This document shows positions 5,335 to 11,787 of a DNA stretch of 11,811 nt, piece after piece. Numbering within the stretch: the stretch's first letter is position 1; every line of letters starts with the position of its first letter. The DNA lies in NCBI GenBank assembly GCA_024696725.1, contig JAILGO010000195.1:1-11811 (forward strand), written 5' to 3'. The translations under genes and the position numbers were made by a program. This DNA comes from Eubacterium sp. Lineage in GTDB: Bacteria; Bacillota; Clostridia; Oscillospirales; Acutalibacteraceae. The notes under the pieces are model-generated. The model made no database searches. It was not told the origin of the DNA and saw only the letters and a program-made list of their open reading frames with translations.

Positions 5335-7353
5335 TTATTTCTTGAAAAGCTTTTTCATTGTCAGAATATTGTTACCATTTTTATGCTCGTAAGTAACCGA
5401 GTCCATAAGCTTCTTAACAATGTAAATACCGTATCCGCCGATTCCTCTTTCGTTGGCTGGAAGCGTTACGTCGGGGTCCTCCTTTTCAAGCGGGTTATAG
5501 GGGATACCGCTGTCCTTTACGGTAATAATCAAGGCTTCGCTGTCTGCTTTTACGCTGACTGTCGCCTTACCGGTACCGTTTTCATAAGCGTAATTGGCGA
5601 TATTACACATTATCTCGTCGGCTGCAATCTCGATATGATGCTTATCCTTTGTGGTGAACGGAAGATTTTCTGCCTTGCCGGCGATATAATCAACTACGAC
5701 GCCGACATTTTCAACCGTCGCGTCAACGGTGAATTCGTTGGTCATTTCCCTGTACTCGAAGCAAAGCATTGTAAGGTCGTCGAACTGCGGCGCGTTTCCT
5801 ACAAAAGTGTCTACCGATTTCTTTACGCCGTCAAGTATTCCTTTAGGACGCTCGTTCTTTAAGCTGTTAAGTATCTCAAGTGTTCTGTTGATACCGTAAA
5901 GCTCATCGCTTTCGTCGGTCGCTTCAACTACGCCGTCGGTGAAAAGGAACAGCTTTGCACCCTCTTTTAGCTGAATATCATAGTTCCTGTATTTAACTCC
6001 GTCAAGACCGCCGATAACGAATCCGTGTCTGTCGTTTAAAACCTCAAAATCGCCGTCGGGCTGCTTTACAATCGGTTTTTCGTGACCTGCGTTAGCTGCG
6101 GTAAGTAAGCCGCTTTTCAGGTCGATAATTCCGAGCCATACAGTAACGAACATTTCCTCTCTGTTATTCGAACAGATTTGTCTGTTTACCGCTTCAAGAG
6201 CTTCGGCGGGCGAATCGCCGCCCATAACCGCATTCTGAATAAGAATCTTGCTCATCATCATAAACAGAGCCGCGGGAATACCTTTTCCCGAAACGTCGGC
6301 GATAACCATTGCGAGATGGGAGTCGTCTATAAGGAAAAAGTCGTAGAAGTCGCCGCCGACCTCTTTCGCAGGATTCATCGTTGCGAAGATATCGAAATCG
6401 TTCCTTTCGGGGAAGGCTGGGTAGATATTCGGAAGCATATCAGCCTGAATCTTAGTCGCAAGCTCAAGCTCCGCTCCGATTCTTTCTTTTTCCGCAGTTA
6501 TCGCTTCGTTCTTCCTTATATATTCCTTTAGCTTGATATCCATATTCTCGAATGAATTTGCAAGCATTTCAATTTCATCGTTAGTGTGAATATCTATATC
6601 GACGGTTTCGTCGCTTTCAATATTATCAATAATCTTGTCGGTCGCCTCATGAAGCTTTACAATCGGATTGATAATCAGCTTCTTGGTAGCAAAGTAATAC
6701 ACAAGCATAGTGATAATCATTATCAGCGCGATAGACGCCAATACGCCGATAATAATTTTATTCAGCGCTCTGTTGATATCCGAAACCTCAGAGTCGCTCG
6801 CTATTATTGCAACGACTTTTCCGCTGCTGTCATAAAGCGGAACGGATACTGTAAGCATCGGGGTGGAGTCCACTCCGTCAGTATAATACTGAATGTCCTC
6901 GGTAACGGTTTTATTTAAAAACTTATCTATCTGCTCCTTAGCGCCCTCGCTGTAAGGGTATTTAGTCAGCAGCTCCTCGGGCTCAACGCCAGGCTCTGCA
7001 TCCCAGATATAAGTAAAGCCATCCTCGTTAGGAACGAAAACATAAAGACATTTAATGCTTAGTCCCTCCGCCTTGTCGGAATTAACCGTTGCGTTAGCGG
7101 TAGCGTTAAGGTAATTTTCAATTTCATAATAGTAAGCGTCTTTTTTTCCGGTCGTATAATACTTTTTAATTGTATCGCCCTTGACGAAGTCGGCAACAGA
7201 CTTTACATAGGATATTGAAACGTCGGAATACCTTTCAATAAGTATATGCTTCATCTGTAAGCCAACGGACAGGCTGATTGCACCCATAAGGACAAACACA
7301 ACGAGAAGAATTGTGGAAATAGTTCGCTTTGCTATTTTACCTTCCTTTTTCAT
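5335..7353 (-). CDS. Membrane receptor with HAMP, PP2C/SpoIIE phosphatase and RsbW-like HATPase domains
   Basis: This 672-residue protein has a TM helix at 12-32 and an extracytoplasmic sensor at about 33-196, possibly Cache-like (YxFVPNEDGFTYIWDAE and LTVSVPLYDSSGKVVAIIASD). A second TM helix follows at 199-221, then HAMP at about 222-280, a coiled linker to 305, a PP2C/SpoIIE phosphatase at 306-535 and an HATPase domain at 540-670. Phosphatase metal motifs are present: GGDFYD (333-338), DVSGKG (353-358), FTDG (471-474) and FDDLT (524-528). The kinase domain has an N box (IEIAADEIMCNIANYAY), a G1 box (VKDSGIP) and a G2 box (GIGGYGIYIVKKL). Such domains dephosphorylate and phosphorylate STAS proteins, respectively. 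The ATG overlaps the acyltransferase gene by 17 bases and has AAAGGA upstream. It is the last gene of an operon starting with a STAS protein, its likely substrate. The ligand is unknown. Confidence 0.9.
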   Translation of the reverse strand: MKKEGKIAKRTISTILLVVFVLMGAISLSVGLQMKHILIERYSDVSISYVKSVADFVKGDTIKKYYTTGKKDAYYYEIENYLNATANATVNSDKAEGLSIKCLYVFVPNEDGFTYIWDAEPGVEPEELLTKYPYSEGAKEQIDKFLNKTVTEDIQYYTDGVDSTPMLTVSVPLYDSSGKVVAIIASDSEVSDINRALNKIIIGVLASIALIMIITMLVYYFATKKLIINPIVKLHEATDKIIDNIESDETVDIDIHTNDEIEMLANSFENMDIKLKEYIRKNEAITAEKERIGAELELATKIQADMLPNIYPAFPERNDFDIFATMNPAKEVGGDFYDFFLIDDSHLAMVIADVSGKGIPAALFMMMSKILIQNAVMGGDSPAEALEAVNRQICSNNREEMFVTVWLGIIDLKSGLLTAANAGHEKPIVKQPDGDFEVLNDRHGFVIGGLDGVKYRNYDIQLKEGAKLFLFTDGVVEATDESDELYGINRTLEILNSLKNERPKGILDGVKKSVDTFVGNAPQFDDLTMLCFEYREMTNEFTVDATVENVGVVVDYIAGKAENLPFTTKDKHHIEIAADEIMCNIANYAYENGTGKATVSVKADSEALIITVKDSGIPYNPLEKEDPDVTLPANERGIGGYGIYIVKKLMDSVTYEHKNGNNILTMKKLFKK

Positions 7354-8488
7354 TTGCTTTTTTCCTTTTATAGTTCATTTTCATTTGTAACCAGACCTGA
7401 GCGAGAAGCATTGAAATAATGCTCAGGGCAAGTCCTAAGAAATATGCCGGGATAGGTTTAATATACGGGTCGCCCTTAATTGAATAGATAAAGAGGTCGA
7501 CCGTCCACCATACAAGCACCCAATGGATACAGTAAACCGAGTTAACGTTACGGCTTACGTATTCTATGGGCTTTTTAAGTTTTTCGGGTATGATTTTCGA
7601 AAGATAAAACGGTATGATAAGAAAACCGATGCAAGCGATAATACATATTAAAGCTTCGACGGTATGCATGTGGTAAAAAACGTTAGCTCCTTCGCCCATC
7701 ATCATACCGAAGCCGCCGATAATTTCCCACGCGCAAAAAGCAACTGAGATAATAATACAAATCGGTGAAACGGTATTGAAAAACCTTTTCTTATCCTTTA
7801 AGCGTAGATAATAGTACCCGAAAAGGTATCCGAATGCGTAGAATATAAACCATATTAAAAGCGGAAAATCGGAATAAATATACGGGTCGCCCGATACGGT
7901 TTCTATACCGATAATATGTCCTGAAATAACGTTAAGAACGTTATTATGTAAATCCACGCTCCTTAAAAACGTTCCGGCAACACTCATAACGAGAGAAACT
8001 GCAAATATTTTTACGGGAGTCAGTTTCAGGTATAAAAGTAAAGACATAAACAGCATCGCGAGCGAAGCAAACTGTAGAATGTCGTTACCGAAAAAAAGAT
8101 AGGGCAGGGGATTAAGATACTTTTCCGCGTCGCCGATAACTGCATATCCGACAATAGACGGAATAAGATATCTGCACACGTTTAGTAGTAATCCTATAAT
8201 CCCGATTTTTATTCCTCTTTTAAAAACCTGTTCGGGAGAGCCGTGACGGGTATAAGCGAGTCCGATACCCATAACTATCATAAATCTCGTGGGACCGATA
8301 ACTCCGCCTACGACGGAGTCAAAATAGTACGGTATACTCAGCGTATCGAGTGCGGCAGGCGGCGAGGCATCAACGAAAACATGAACGATTGCAAGCCTGT
8401 AAATCAGTATGAACCTGAATACGTCAAGCTCAAACTGGCGCCCTGTATTGCACGGCTCTTTAGTAAAATACTTTTCTGAAAGCTTCAC
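7337..8488 (-). CDS. Multipass membrane acyltransferase-like protein (HGSNAT/DUF1624 or acyltransferase-3 type)
   Basis: This 383-residue protein has roughly ten hydrophobic helices. Near the N-terminus, QFELDVFRFILIYRLAIVHVF (18-38) matches the LDxxRxxxIxxxxxVH opening of membrane acetyltransferases of the YeiB/HGSNAT and acyltransferase-3 superfamily, with His36 as the candidate catalytic histidine. GPTRFMIVMGIGLAYTRHG (65-83) is the second recognisable element. Members move acyl groups across or at the membrane onto sugars or lipids; the acceptor here is unknown. The start is a GTG at 8486-8488, three bases after the STAS stop (TAAGCCGTG). It lacks a convincing RBS, and the next in-frame methionine (residue 70) is too late, so expression probably depends on translational coupling to STAS. 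The gene overlaps the downstream phosphatase by 17 bases. Tight linkage to partner-switch genes suggests its activity is regulated with them. The exact family assignment is moderately certain. Confidence 0.68.
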   Translation of the reverse strand: MKLSEKYFTKEPCNTGRQFELDVFRFILIYRLAIVHVFVDASPPAALDTLSIPYYFDSVVGGVIGPTRFMIVMGIGLAYTRHGSPEQVFKRGIKIGIIGLLLNVCRYLIPSIVGYAVIGDAEKYLNPLPYLFFGNDILQFASLAMLFMSLLLYLKLTPVKIFAVSLVMSVAGTFLRSVDLHNNVLNVISGHIIGIETVSGDPYIYSDFPLLIWFIFYAFGYLFGYYYLRLKDKKRFFNTVSPICIIISVAFCAWEIIGGFGMMMGEGANVFYHMHTVEALICIIACIGFLIIPFYLSKIIPEKLKKPIEYVSRNVNSVYCIHWVLVWWTVDLFIYSIKGDPYIKPIPAYFLGLALSIISMLLAQVWLQMKMNYKRKKANEKGR

Positions 8489-8491
8489 GGC

Positions 8492-8791
8492 TTATTCGAT
8501 ATCCAGAATGTCTGCAAAGCCTGTGAAGTCGAGTATTTCCATATTGGTTTCATTAACGTTTTTAAGCTTCATTCCGCTTTTATCCGCCATCTTCTTATGA
8601 AGTGAAAGAAGAAGTCTGAGTCCTGCGGAGGATATGTATTTTAAATCCTTCATATCAAGGATAAGCGCGTCAGCAGCCTCAACGTCTGCTTCAATCTGCT
8701 CCGCAACCTGCGGCGTAGTGTTTGTGTCCATTTTACCGTCAAGATAAACGGTAAGTACGGAATCGTTTAATTCTTTTGTAATGTTAATCAT
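8492..8791 (-). CDS. STAS-domain anti-anti-sigma factor (SpoIIAA/RsbV-like), paralogue 2
   Basis: A 99-residue stand-alone STAS domain, first gene of a three-gene operon. It shows MINITKELNDSVLTVYLDGKMD, the central strand DALILDMKDL, the phosphoacceptor loop KYISSAGLRLL with Ser54/Ser55, and the end MEILDFTGFADILDIE. It is clearly homologous along its whole length to the STAS protein encoded at 949-1245. I start it at the ATG 8789-8791, not the ATG at 8806. The inner start has GGGGGT about 9 bases upstream and gives the same length and N-terminus as the paralogue, while the outer start has no RBS and directly follows a stop. The receptor encoded at 5335-7353 holds both a STAS phosphatase and a STAS kinase domain and is the probable cognate partner. 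The usual RsbW-sigma factor output is not encoded here. Confidence 0.92.
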   Translation of the reverse strand: MINITKELNDSVLTVYLDGKMDTNTTPQVAEQIEADVEAADALILDMKDLKYISSAGLRLLLSLHKKMADKSGMKLKNVNETNMEILDFTGFADILDIE

Positions 8792-8870
8792 AGTGGTTAC
8801 CCCCATTTATTGTCTTGTGAAATCGGCATTGTTGATTTTTTCACCAGAATTTCCCATTTTATTTTATTGC

Positions 8871-8896
8871 AGTCGGATAACTGTATTCTTCCGACT
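8871..8896. repeat. Inverted repeat upstream of the STAS operon
   Basis: AGTCGGA (8871-8877) and TCCGACT (8890-8896) are a perfect 7-bp inverted repeat with a 12-base centre, about 80 bases before the STAS start. On the + strand it precedes CCGTTTTT and resembles a weak terminator, but no + gene ends there. On the - strand it could be an operator or leader hairpin. No convincing -35/-10 pair was found in the 8807-8963 gap, so the operon promoter is unassigned. Confidence 0.35.
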
Positions 8897-8948
8897 CCGT
8901 TTTTCAGAGCAGACTCAAAGTGAGCAAATCAGCATAAAGCGCAGTATT

Positions 8949-8972
8949 AAAAGGATTGCTCTTTTATCCTTT
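8949..8972 (-). terminator. Weak intrinsic terminator overlapping the metallophosphoesterase stop codon
   Basis: AAAGGAT (8950-8956) and ATCCTTT (8966-8972) pair over 7 bp with a 9-base loop, and on the - strand the stem is followed by a short U-run. The TAA stop (8964-8966) lies partly within the stem. Termination is probably incomplete, so read-through into the STAS operon is possible. Confidence 0.42.
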
Positions 8973-10076
8973 GTCGCCCGGCGCTTTAAGCGTTATTACT
9001 TCATAATTACAGCCTGCGGAGGTGCGAAACGGAACTCTCCAGCCGCACGCGCCTGAGCTTACAAGCATTTTTGATTCCCGATAAGCAAATTCTCCGTAAG
9101 AATAGCCGATGACCTTATAAAGCAGTCCGAGTGGGAACAGCTGACCGGCGTGCGTGTGTCCCGAAAGCTGGAGGTCGCATCCTGCGACCGAATTCTCTTT
9201 AAACCCGACAGGCTGGTGGTCGGCTATAATCAGAAACTTTTCGGGCGAGGGATTAGAAAGCTCTTTAATGTCTTTTCTTGCTTCACCCTCGCTGATGTCC
9301 TCCCGTCCGAGTAAAAGCAGGTCGTCAGAAAGAGAAACGTATTCATCCTTTAAAACAGTTATGCCGTTTTCTTTTAATGCCGTTTCAAGCTCTTCTGCCG
9401 TGAACTGCATTCCGTTAGCGTATTCGGCGTGCTTCTGACGGTCGTGGTTACCGTAAAGATAGTATACGGGAACGCCGCAGTCGCCGAACAGCTTGAACGC
9501 CTGTTCCATTTCCGCTTTTGTAGTGTAGTCGTCGGTTATATCGCCGCCGAGGATAATCGCCTCGGGCTTTTCTTCAGCCATATCCGCTACCTCTTTTTCA
9601 AGAACGGAAAACGGCTGAGCGCTGCCTATGTGGATATCCGCGGCAAAAATGATTTTATGTCCTGCCGCCGAGGTGATTTTAGACGACTCATAGGTATGAT
9701 ATTTCGGCGTTACGTTCTCCATATTAACCGTGCCGAAGATAAAGAATAAAATTCCGAGCAAAAGGCTTATAGCCTTATATGCGGAGAATTTTCTATCGCT
9801 TTTTCTGATTTTACAGATTATGCTGTAGACTGCGTCGCCGAGCGCGTCGGGAAGGAGAGCCGCATACAACGCGATTAAAAACGGCTGAGCGGGACGTAGC
9901 TGTACGGGACCCGCAAGAACGATTACAGCCGCCGCGATAGCAACAAGCGCTTTGGCAATAATAAGTACAACTCTTACGGCGGGTTTTACCTCACGCTTTC
10001 TTAAGATAAACTGCAAAGCCGATAAAACTGCCTCTGCAGCTATAAACAGAAGAATCCATTTAATGAATATATTCAT
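8964..10076 (-). CDS. Membrane-anchored calcineurin-like metallophosphoesterase (YkuE/YaeI-like)
   Basis: In this 370-residue protein, residues 1-118 hold about four hydrophobic helices (around 5-24, 35-56, 64-85 and 102-118). The catalytic domain follows at about 140-365. The dinuclear metal motifs are complete and ordered: DIHIG (Asp147, His149), GGDITDD (Asp179), GNHD (Asn210, His211), ADHQP (His287) and SGHTHAGQ (His307, His309). Family members hydrolyse phosphodiester or phosphomonoester bonds; E. coli YaeI and B. subtilis YkuE are simpler relatives. The actual substrate is unknown, though membrane or wall phosphoesters are plausible from the anchor. The ATG at 10076 has GAAAGG about 10 bases upstream. 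The space before it is filled by a gene fragment on the opposite strand, and I see no good promoter there, so expression may rely on read-through from 10398-10964. Confidence 0.9.
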   Translation of the reverse strand: MNIFIKWILLFIAAEAVLSALQFILRKREVKPAVRVVLIIAKALVAIAAAVIVLAGPVQLRPAQPFLIALYAALLPDALGDAVYSIICKIRKSDRKFSAYKAISLLLGILFFIFGTVNMENVTPKYHTYESSKITSAAGHKIIFAADIHIGSAQPFSVLEKEVADMAEEKPEAIILGGDITDDYTTKAEMEQAFKLFGDCGVPVYYLYGNHDRQKHAEYANGMQFTAEELETALKENGITVLKDEYVSLSDDLLLLGREDISEGEARKDIKELSNPSPEKFLIIADHQPVGFKENSVAGCDLQLSGHTHAGQLFPLGLLYKVIGYSYGEFAYRESKMLVSSGACGWRVPFRTSAGCNYEVITLKAPGDKG

Positions 10077-10089
10077 ATTAATTACCTTT

Positions 10090-10413
10090 CATGCACTCGA
10101 CGACGAATGGACCTGGGCTTCCGATAACAGCGCCGCAAGCGTAACCGTAACCTGCTCCGGATGTGATTACAGCAAAACTGCCGATGCAACCGTAGCGTAT
10201 ACAAAAGAAAGCGGCTCAACACCGGATACAGAGGTTGAAAAGCGGACAGCCACCGCAACAATCGACGGCGTTGATTTTACTGACGTTAAGACCGGCGAGG
10301 AGATTTCTGTCGGAGCTAACGATATTTATAATCTTACTCTTCAGGACAGCATTGACGTTAATATGTATATTGAGCGTTCAACAGTCCGGCGCTTTTTTCA
10401 GAGCTTTTTATAA
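10090..10413 (+). pseudogene. Remnant of a large surface/secreted repeat protein
   Basis: One frame reads HALDDEWTWASDNSAASVTVTCSGC, then DYSKTADATVAYTKE, a Thr/Ser/Pro linker, ATATIDGVDFTDVKTGEEISVG, and NLTLQDSIDVNMYIE, stopping at 10411-10413. The first part resembles the repeated H-x-W-x-W...C-x-x-C modules of clostridial cell-surface proteins. The last part resembles the (S)LxLxDxIDVNxYI strand seen in other surface proteins of gut Clostridia. These are recalled similarities, not searched ones. No start codon with an RBS precedes it: the frame runs open backwards into the antisense of the metallophosphoesterase gene, and the surface-protein character begins exactly at the gene edge. The end, RSTVRRFFQSFL, looks unrelated and overlaps the neighbouring - strand gene. 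I read it as a truncated internal piece left by a deletion or rearrangement. Confidence 0.62.
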
Positions 10414-10964
10414 ATAATCATTTCAACGTTAGAGCCTGCGATACGCACCCTAAGCTCGTCGGCAAGCTTTGCGACAATAGAATGCTCAAGTTCGTCCCAT
10501 TCATCCTCCTTCGCCTCGGCTCTGTATTTTGAAAGAGTCCACTCGGGATAGCTTTGGTGAACTCCCGTTCCTTCAACTAACCCCATTTCCACAGCGTCGC
10601 CGTAGCCCTCTCCCATAGATGCGAGAGCGGCTTCAAATGCTGAGCGTACCTTCTCCATAAATCCTTTTACGTAGTTTCTTCCGCTCGATGAAGCGGCAAG
10701 AAGCTTTTCTCTTTTCTTAACATTCATCTGTGTTCTTGAAACGAGGTGAAGCTCATAGCTTGTTTCATTGGTTTCAATCCAGAAATCTGCCTCCTGTTCG
10801 CCCGTGAGGGATTTCATCATTCCCATTACTTCCTCGGTGAACAGTCGAAGGTGAACCGAATCCTTTTCATTAAGCTGAATATATTCCGCAACCTTTTCAG
10901 CCTGAGTCAGAGCTTCGCCGATTCCGCTTCCGTCGCTTGAAATATGAATAATATCCGATTTCAT
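10398..10964 (-). CDS. Protein resembling a degenerate anti-sigma-type HATPase
   Basis: This 188-residue soluble protein has no signal peptide or membrane segment. The segment DSVHLRLFTEEVMGMMKSLTGEQEADFWIET (35-65) looks like the N-box helix of RsbW/HATPase_c domains (helix with paired Glu44/Glu45, then a beta strand). The end HSIVAKLADELRVRIAGSNVEMIIYKKL (161-188) resembles the closing helix and hairpin of that fold. Between them the usual ATP-binding G1 (DxGxG) and G2 (GxGLG) motifs are absent. That region holds a basic stretch (MNVKKREKLLA) and a long helix with EGYGDAVEMGLVEGTG instead. I cannot name a family with confidence. AAAGGAG sits 8 bases before the ATG. Genes for STAS proteins and a PP2C-kinase receptor nearby make a signalling role plausible, but it has its own transcription unit and could be unrelated. 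Confidence 0.6.
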   Translation of the reverse strand: MKSDIIHISSDGSGIGEALTQAEKVAEYIQLNEKDSVHLRLFTEEVMGMMKSLTGEQEADFWIETNETSYELHLVSRTQMNVKKREKLLAASSSGRNYVKGFMEKVRSAFEAALASMGEGYGDAVEMGLVEGTGVHQSYPEWTLSKYRAEAKEDEWDELEHSIVAKLADELRVRIAGSNVEMIIYKKL

Positions 10965-10996
10965 AAGCTTAACTCCTTTATAATTGTTACTGTAAT

Positions 10997-11023
10997 TTTA
11001 TACTGTAAAAACTAATAAATCAA
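10997..11023 (-). promoter_or_regulatory. Candidate promoter for the HATPase-like gene
   Basis: On the - strand, TTGATT (11018-11023) precedes TATAAA (10997-11002) by 15 bases, slightly short of the ideal 17. The -10 is flanked by two copies of TACTGTAA (10988-10995 and 11001-11008 on the + strand), 13 bp apart. The tentative start of transcription is near 10989, about 25 bases before the ATG. Confidence 0.42.
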
Positions 11024-11062
11024 TAAAAATCAGAAAAATGTATTCCTTTTGTTACGTTTATA

Positions 11063-11071
11063 TGTTATATT
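11063..11071 (+). promoter_or_regulatory. Candidate extended -10 promoter for the LURP-one-like gene
   Basis: TGTTATATT gives TG, one base, then TATATT (11066-11071), with no good -35 at 17 bases. The leader to the GTG at 11208 would be about 130 bases. Within it, GGTTTAATTAAACC (11156-11169) is a perfect 14-bp palindrome about 40 bases before the start codon. Alternative AT-rich hexamers nearby make the assignment uncertain. Confidence 0.35.
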
Positions 11072-11207
11072 GTCTGTATAAGTCGGTATAAAGATGAAAA
11101 ATCTTTAATAAAAATGAAAAACAAACACTCAAAACGGAGGACTGTTAAGAAAAAAGGTTTAATTAAACCATAAAATAATATTAATATTCAAATAAAGGAG
11201 TAATACT

Positions 11208-11681
11208 GTGCAGCTTTATATGTCGCAGAAAGTGCTGTCAATTAAAGACAGATTTACAATTCAGGATTCATACGGACAGGATAAGTATTTTGTTGAAGGA
11301 AAGCTTCTTTCAATCGGTAAAAAACTCACTATAACCGATTCTGCAGGGAATGAGCTGGCTTTCGTAAATCAGAAGGTCGTTTCATTATTGCCGAAATTTA
11401 TCGTTGAGATTAACGGAACCGAGGTAGCCTCAATTAAAAAGAAGTTTACTCTTCTTAAACCTAAATACTTTATTGAGGGTCCCGGCTGGGAGGTCGAGGG
11501 CGATTTCTTCAGTCACGATTATTTGATTAAGAAAGGCACAACTACGATTGTTTCGATTCATAAAAAGTGGATGTCGTGGGGTGATACCTTTGAGCTCGAT
11601 ATTCCCGATGAGAACAATGAGCTTCTTGCTCTTGCGGTTGTTCTTGCTATTGACGCAGTTATGGATAGTCAGCAAAATTAG
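11208..11681 (+). CDS. LURP-one-related / YxjI family protein (tubby-like beta-barrel fold)
   Basis: This 157-residue, full-length, soluble protein is built of repeating beta-hairpins: MSQKVLSIKDRFTIQDSYG, KYFVEGKLLSIGKKLTITDSAG, ELAFVNQKVVSLLPKFIVE, VASIKKKFTLLKPKYFIEGPGWEVEGDF, TTTIVSIHKKWMSWGDTFELDI, then a hydrophobic helix ELLALAVVLAIDAVMD. This order, with the FxIxD, KYFVEG and WMSWGDTFELDI motifs, is characteristic of LURP-one/YxjI proteins, whose fold resembles the C-terminal domain of Tubby. Their bacterial role is poorly known; membrane-lipid or scaffold binding has been suggested by analogy. The start is a GTG with AAAGGAG 7 bases upstream. The next ATG, four codons in, has no RBS of its own. 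It forms a single-gene unit with a strong terminator and is divergent from the HATPase-like gene. Confidence 0.88.
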   Translation: MQLYMSQKVLSIKDRFTIQDSYGQDKYFVEGKLLSIGKKLTITDSAGNELAFVNQKVVSLLPKFIVEINGTEVASIKKKFTLLKPKYFIEGPGWEVEGDFFSHDYLIKKGTTTIVSIHKKWMSWGDTFELDIPDENNELLALAVVLAIDAVMDSQQN

Positions 11682-11715
11682 TTATTATAACGGGGAATTA
11701 ATTCATAAGTGAAAT

Positions 11716-11744
11716 AAAAAGACGCGATGCATCGCGTCTTTTTT
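11716..11744 (+). terminator. Intrinsic terminator of the LURP-one-like gene
   Basis: GACGCGATGCATCGCGTC (11721-11738) is a perfect 18-bp palindrome, folding to a stem of about 7 bp with a TGCA loop. It is flanked by A5 on the left and six Ts on the right, 39 bases past the stop codon. Symmetric A and T tracts mean it would also work on the - strand. Confidence 0.9.
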
Positions 11745-11758
11745 CTTATATGTTTTTC

Positions 11759-11787
11759 TTGAATATTTTAGTTTTATTTGATATAAT
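11759..11787 (+). promoter_or_regulatory. Near-consensus sigma-A promoter at the right edge
   Basis: TTGAAT (11759-11764), a 17-base spacer and a perfect TATAAT (11782-11787) preceded by TGA make a strong promoter with an extended -10. Transcription would start near 11794 and run out of the window. A second TATAAT occurs at 11800-11805. The gene it drives lies beyond the edge. Confidence 0.7.

Noticed and set aside
5263..5862. 199-codon + strand open frame antisense to the phosphatase/kinase gene
   Set aside because: It is the shadow of a gene with complete catalytic motifs; it has no RBS, and its Cys/Phe/Val-rich composition is that of antisense translation.
8792..8806. Upstream ATG at 8806 for the second STAS gene
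   Set aside because: It directly follows a stop codon and lacks an RBS. The ATG at 8791 has GGGGGT at good distance and matches the paralogue in length.
9952..10089. Start of the + strand surface-protein-like frame at ATG 9952
   Set aside because: This part is antisense to the metallophosphoesterase N-terminus and has no surface-protein character or RBS. Only the segment from about 10090 is meaningful.
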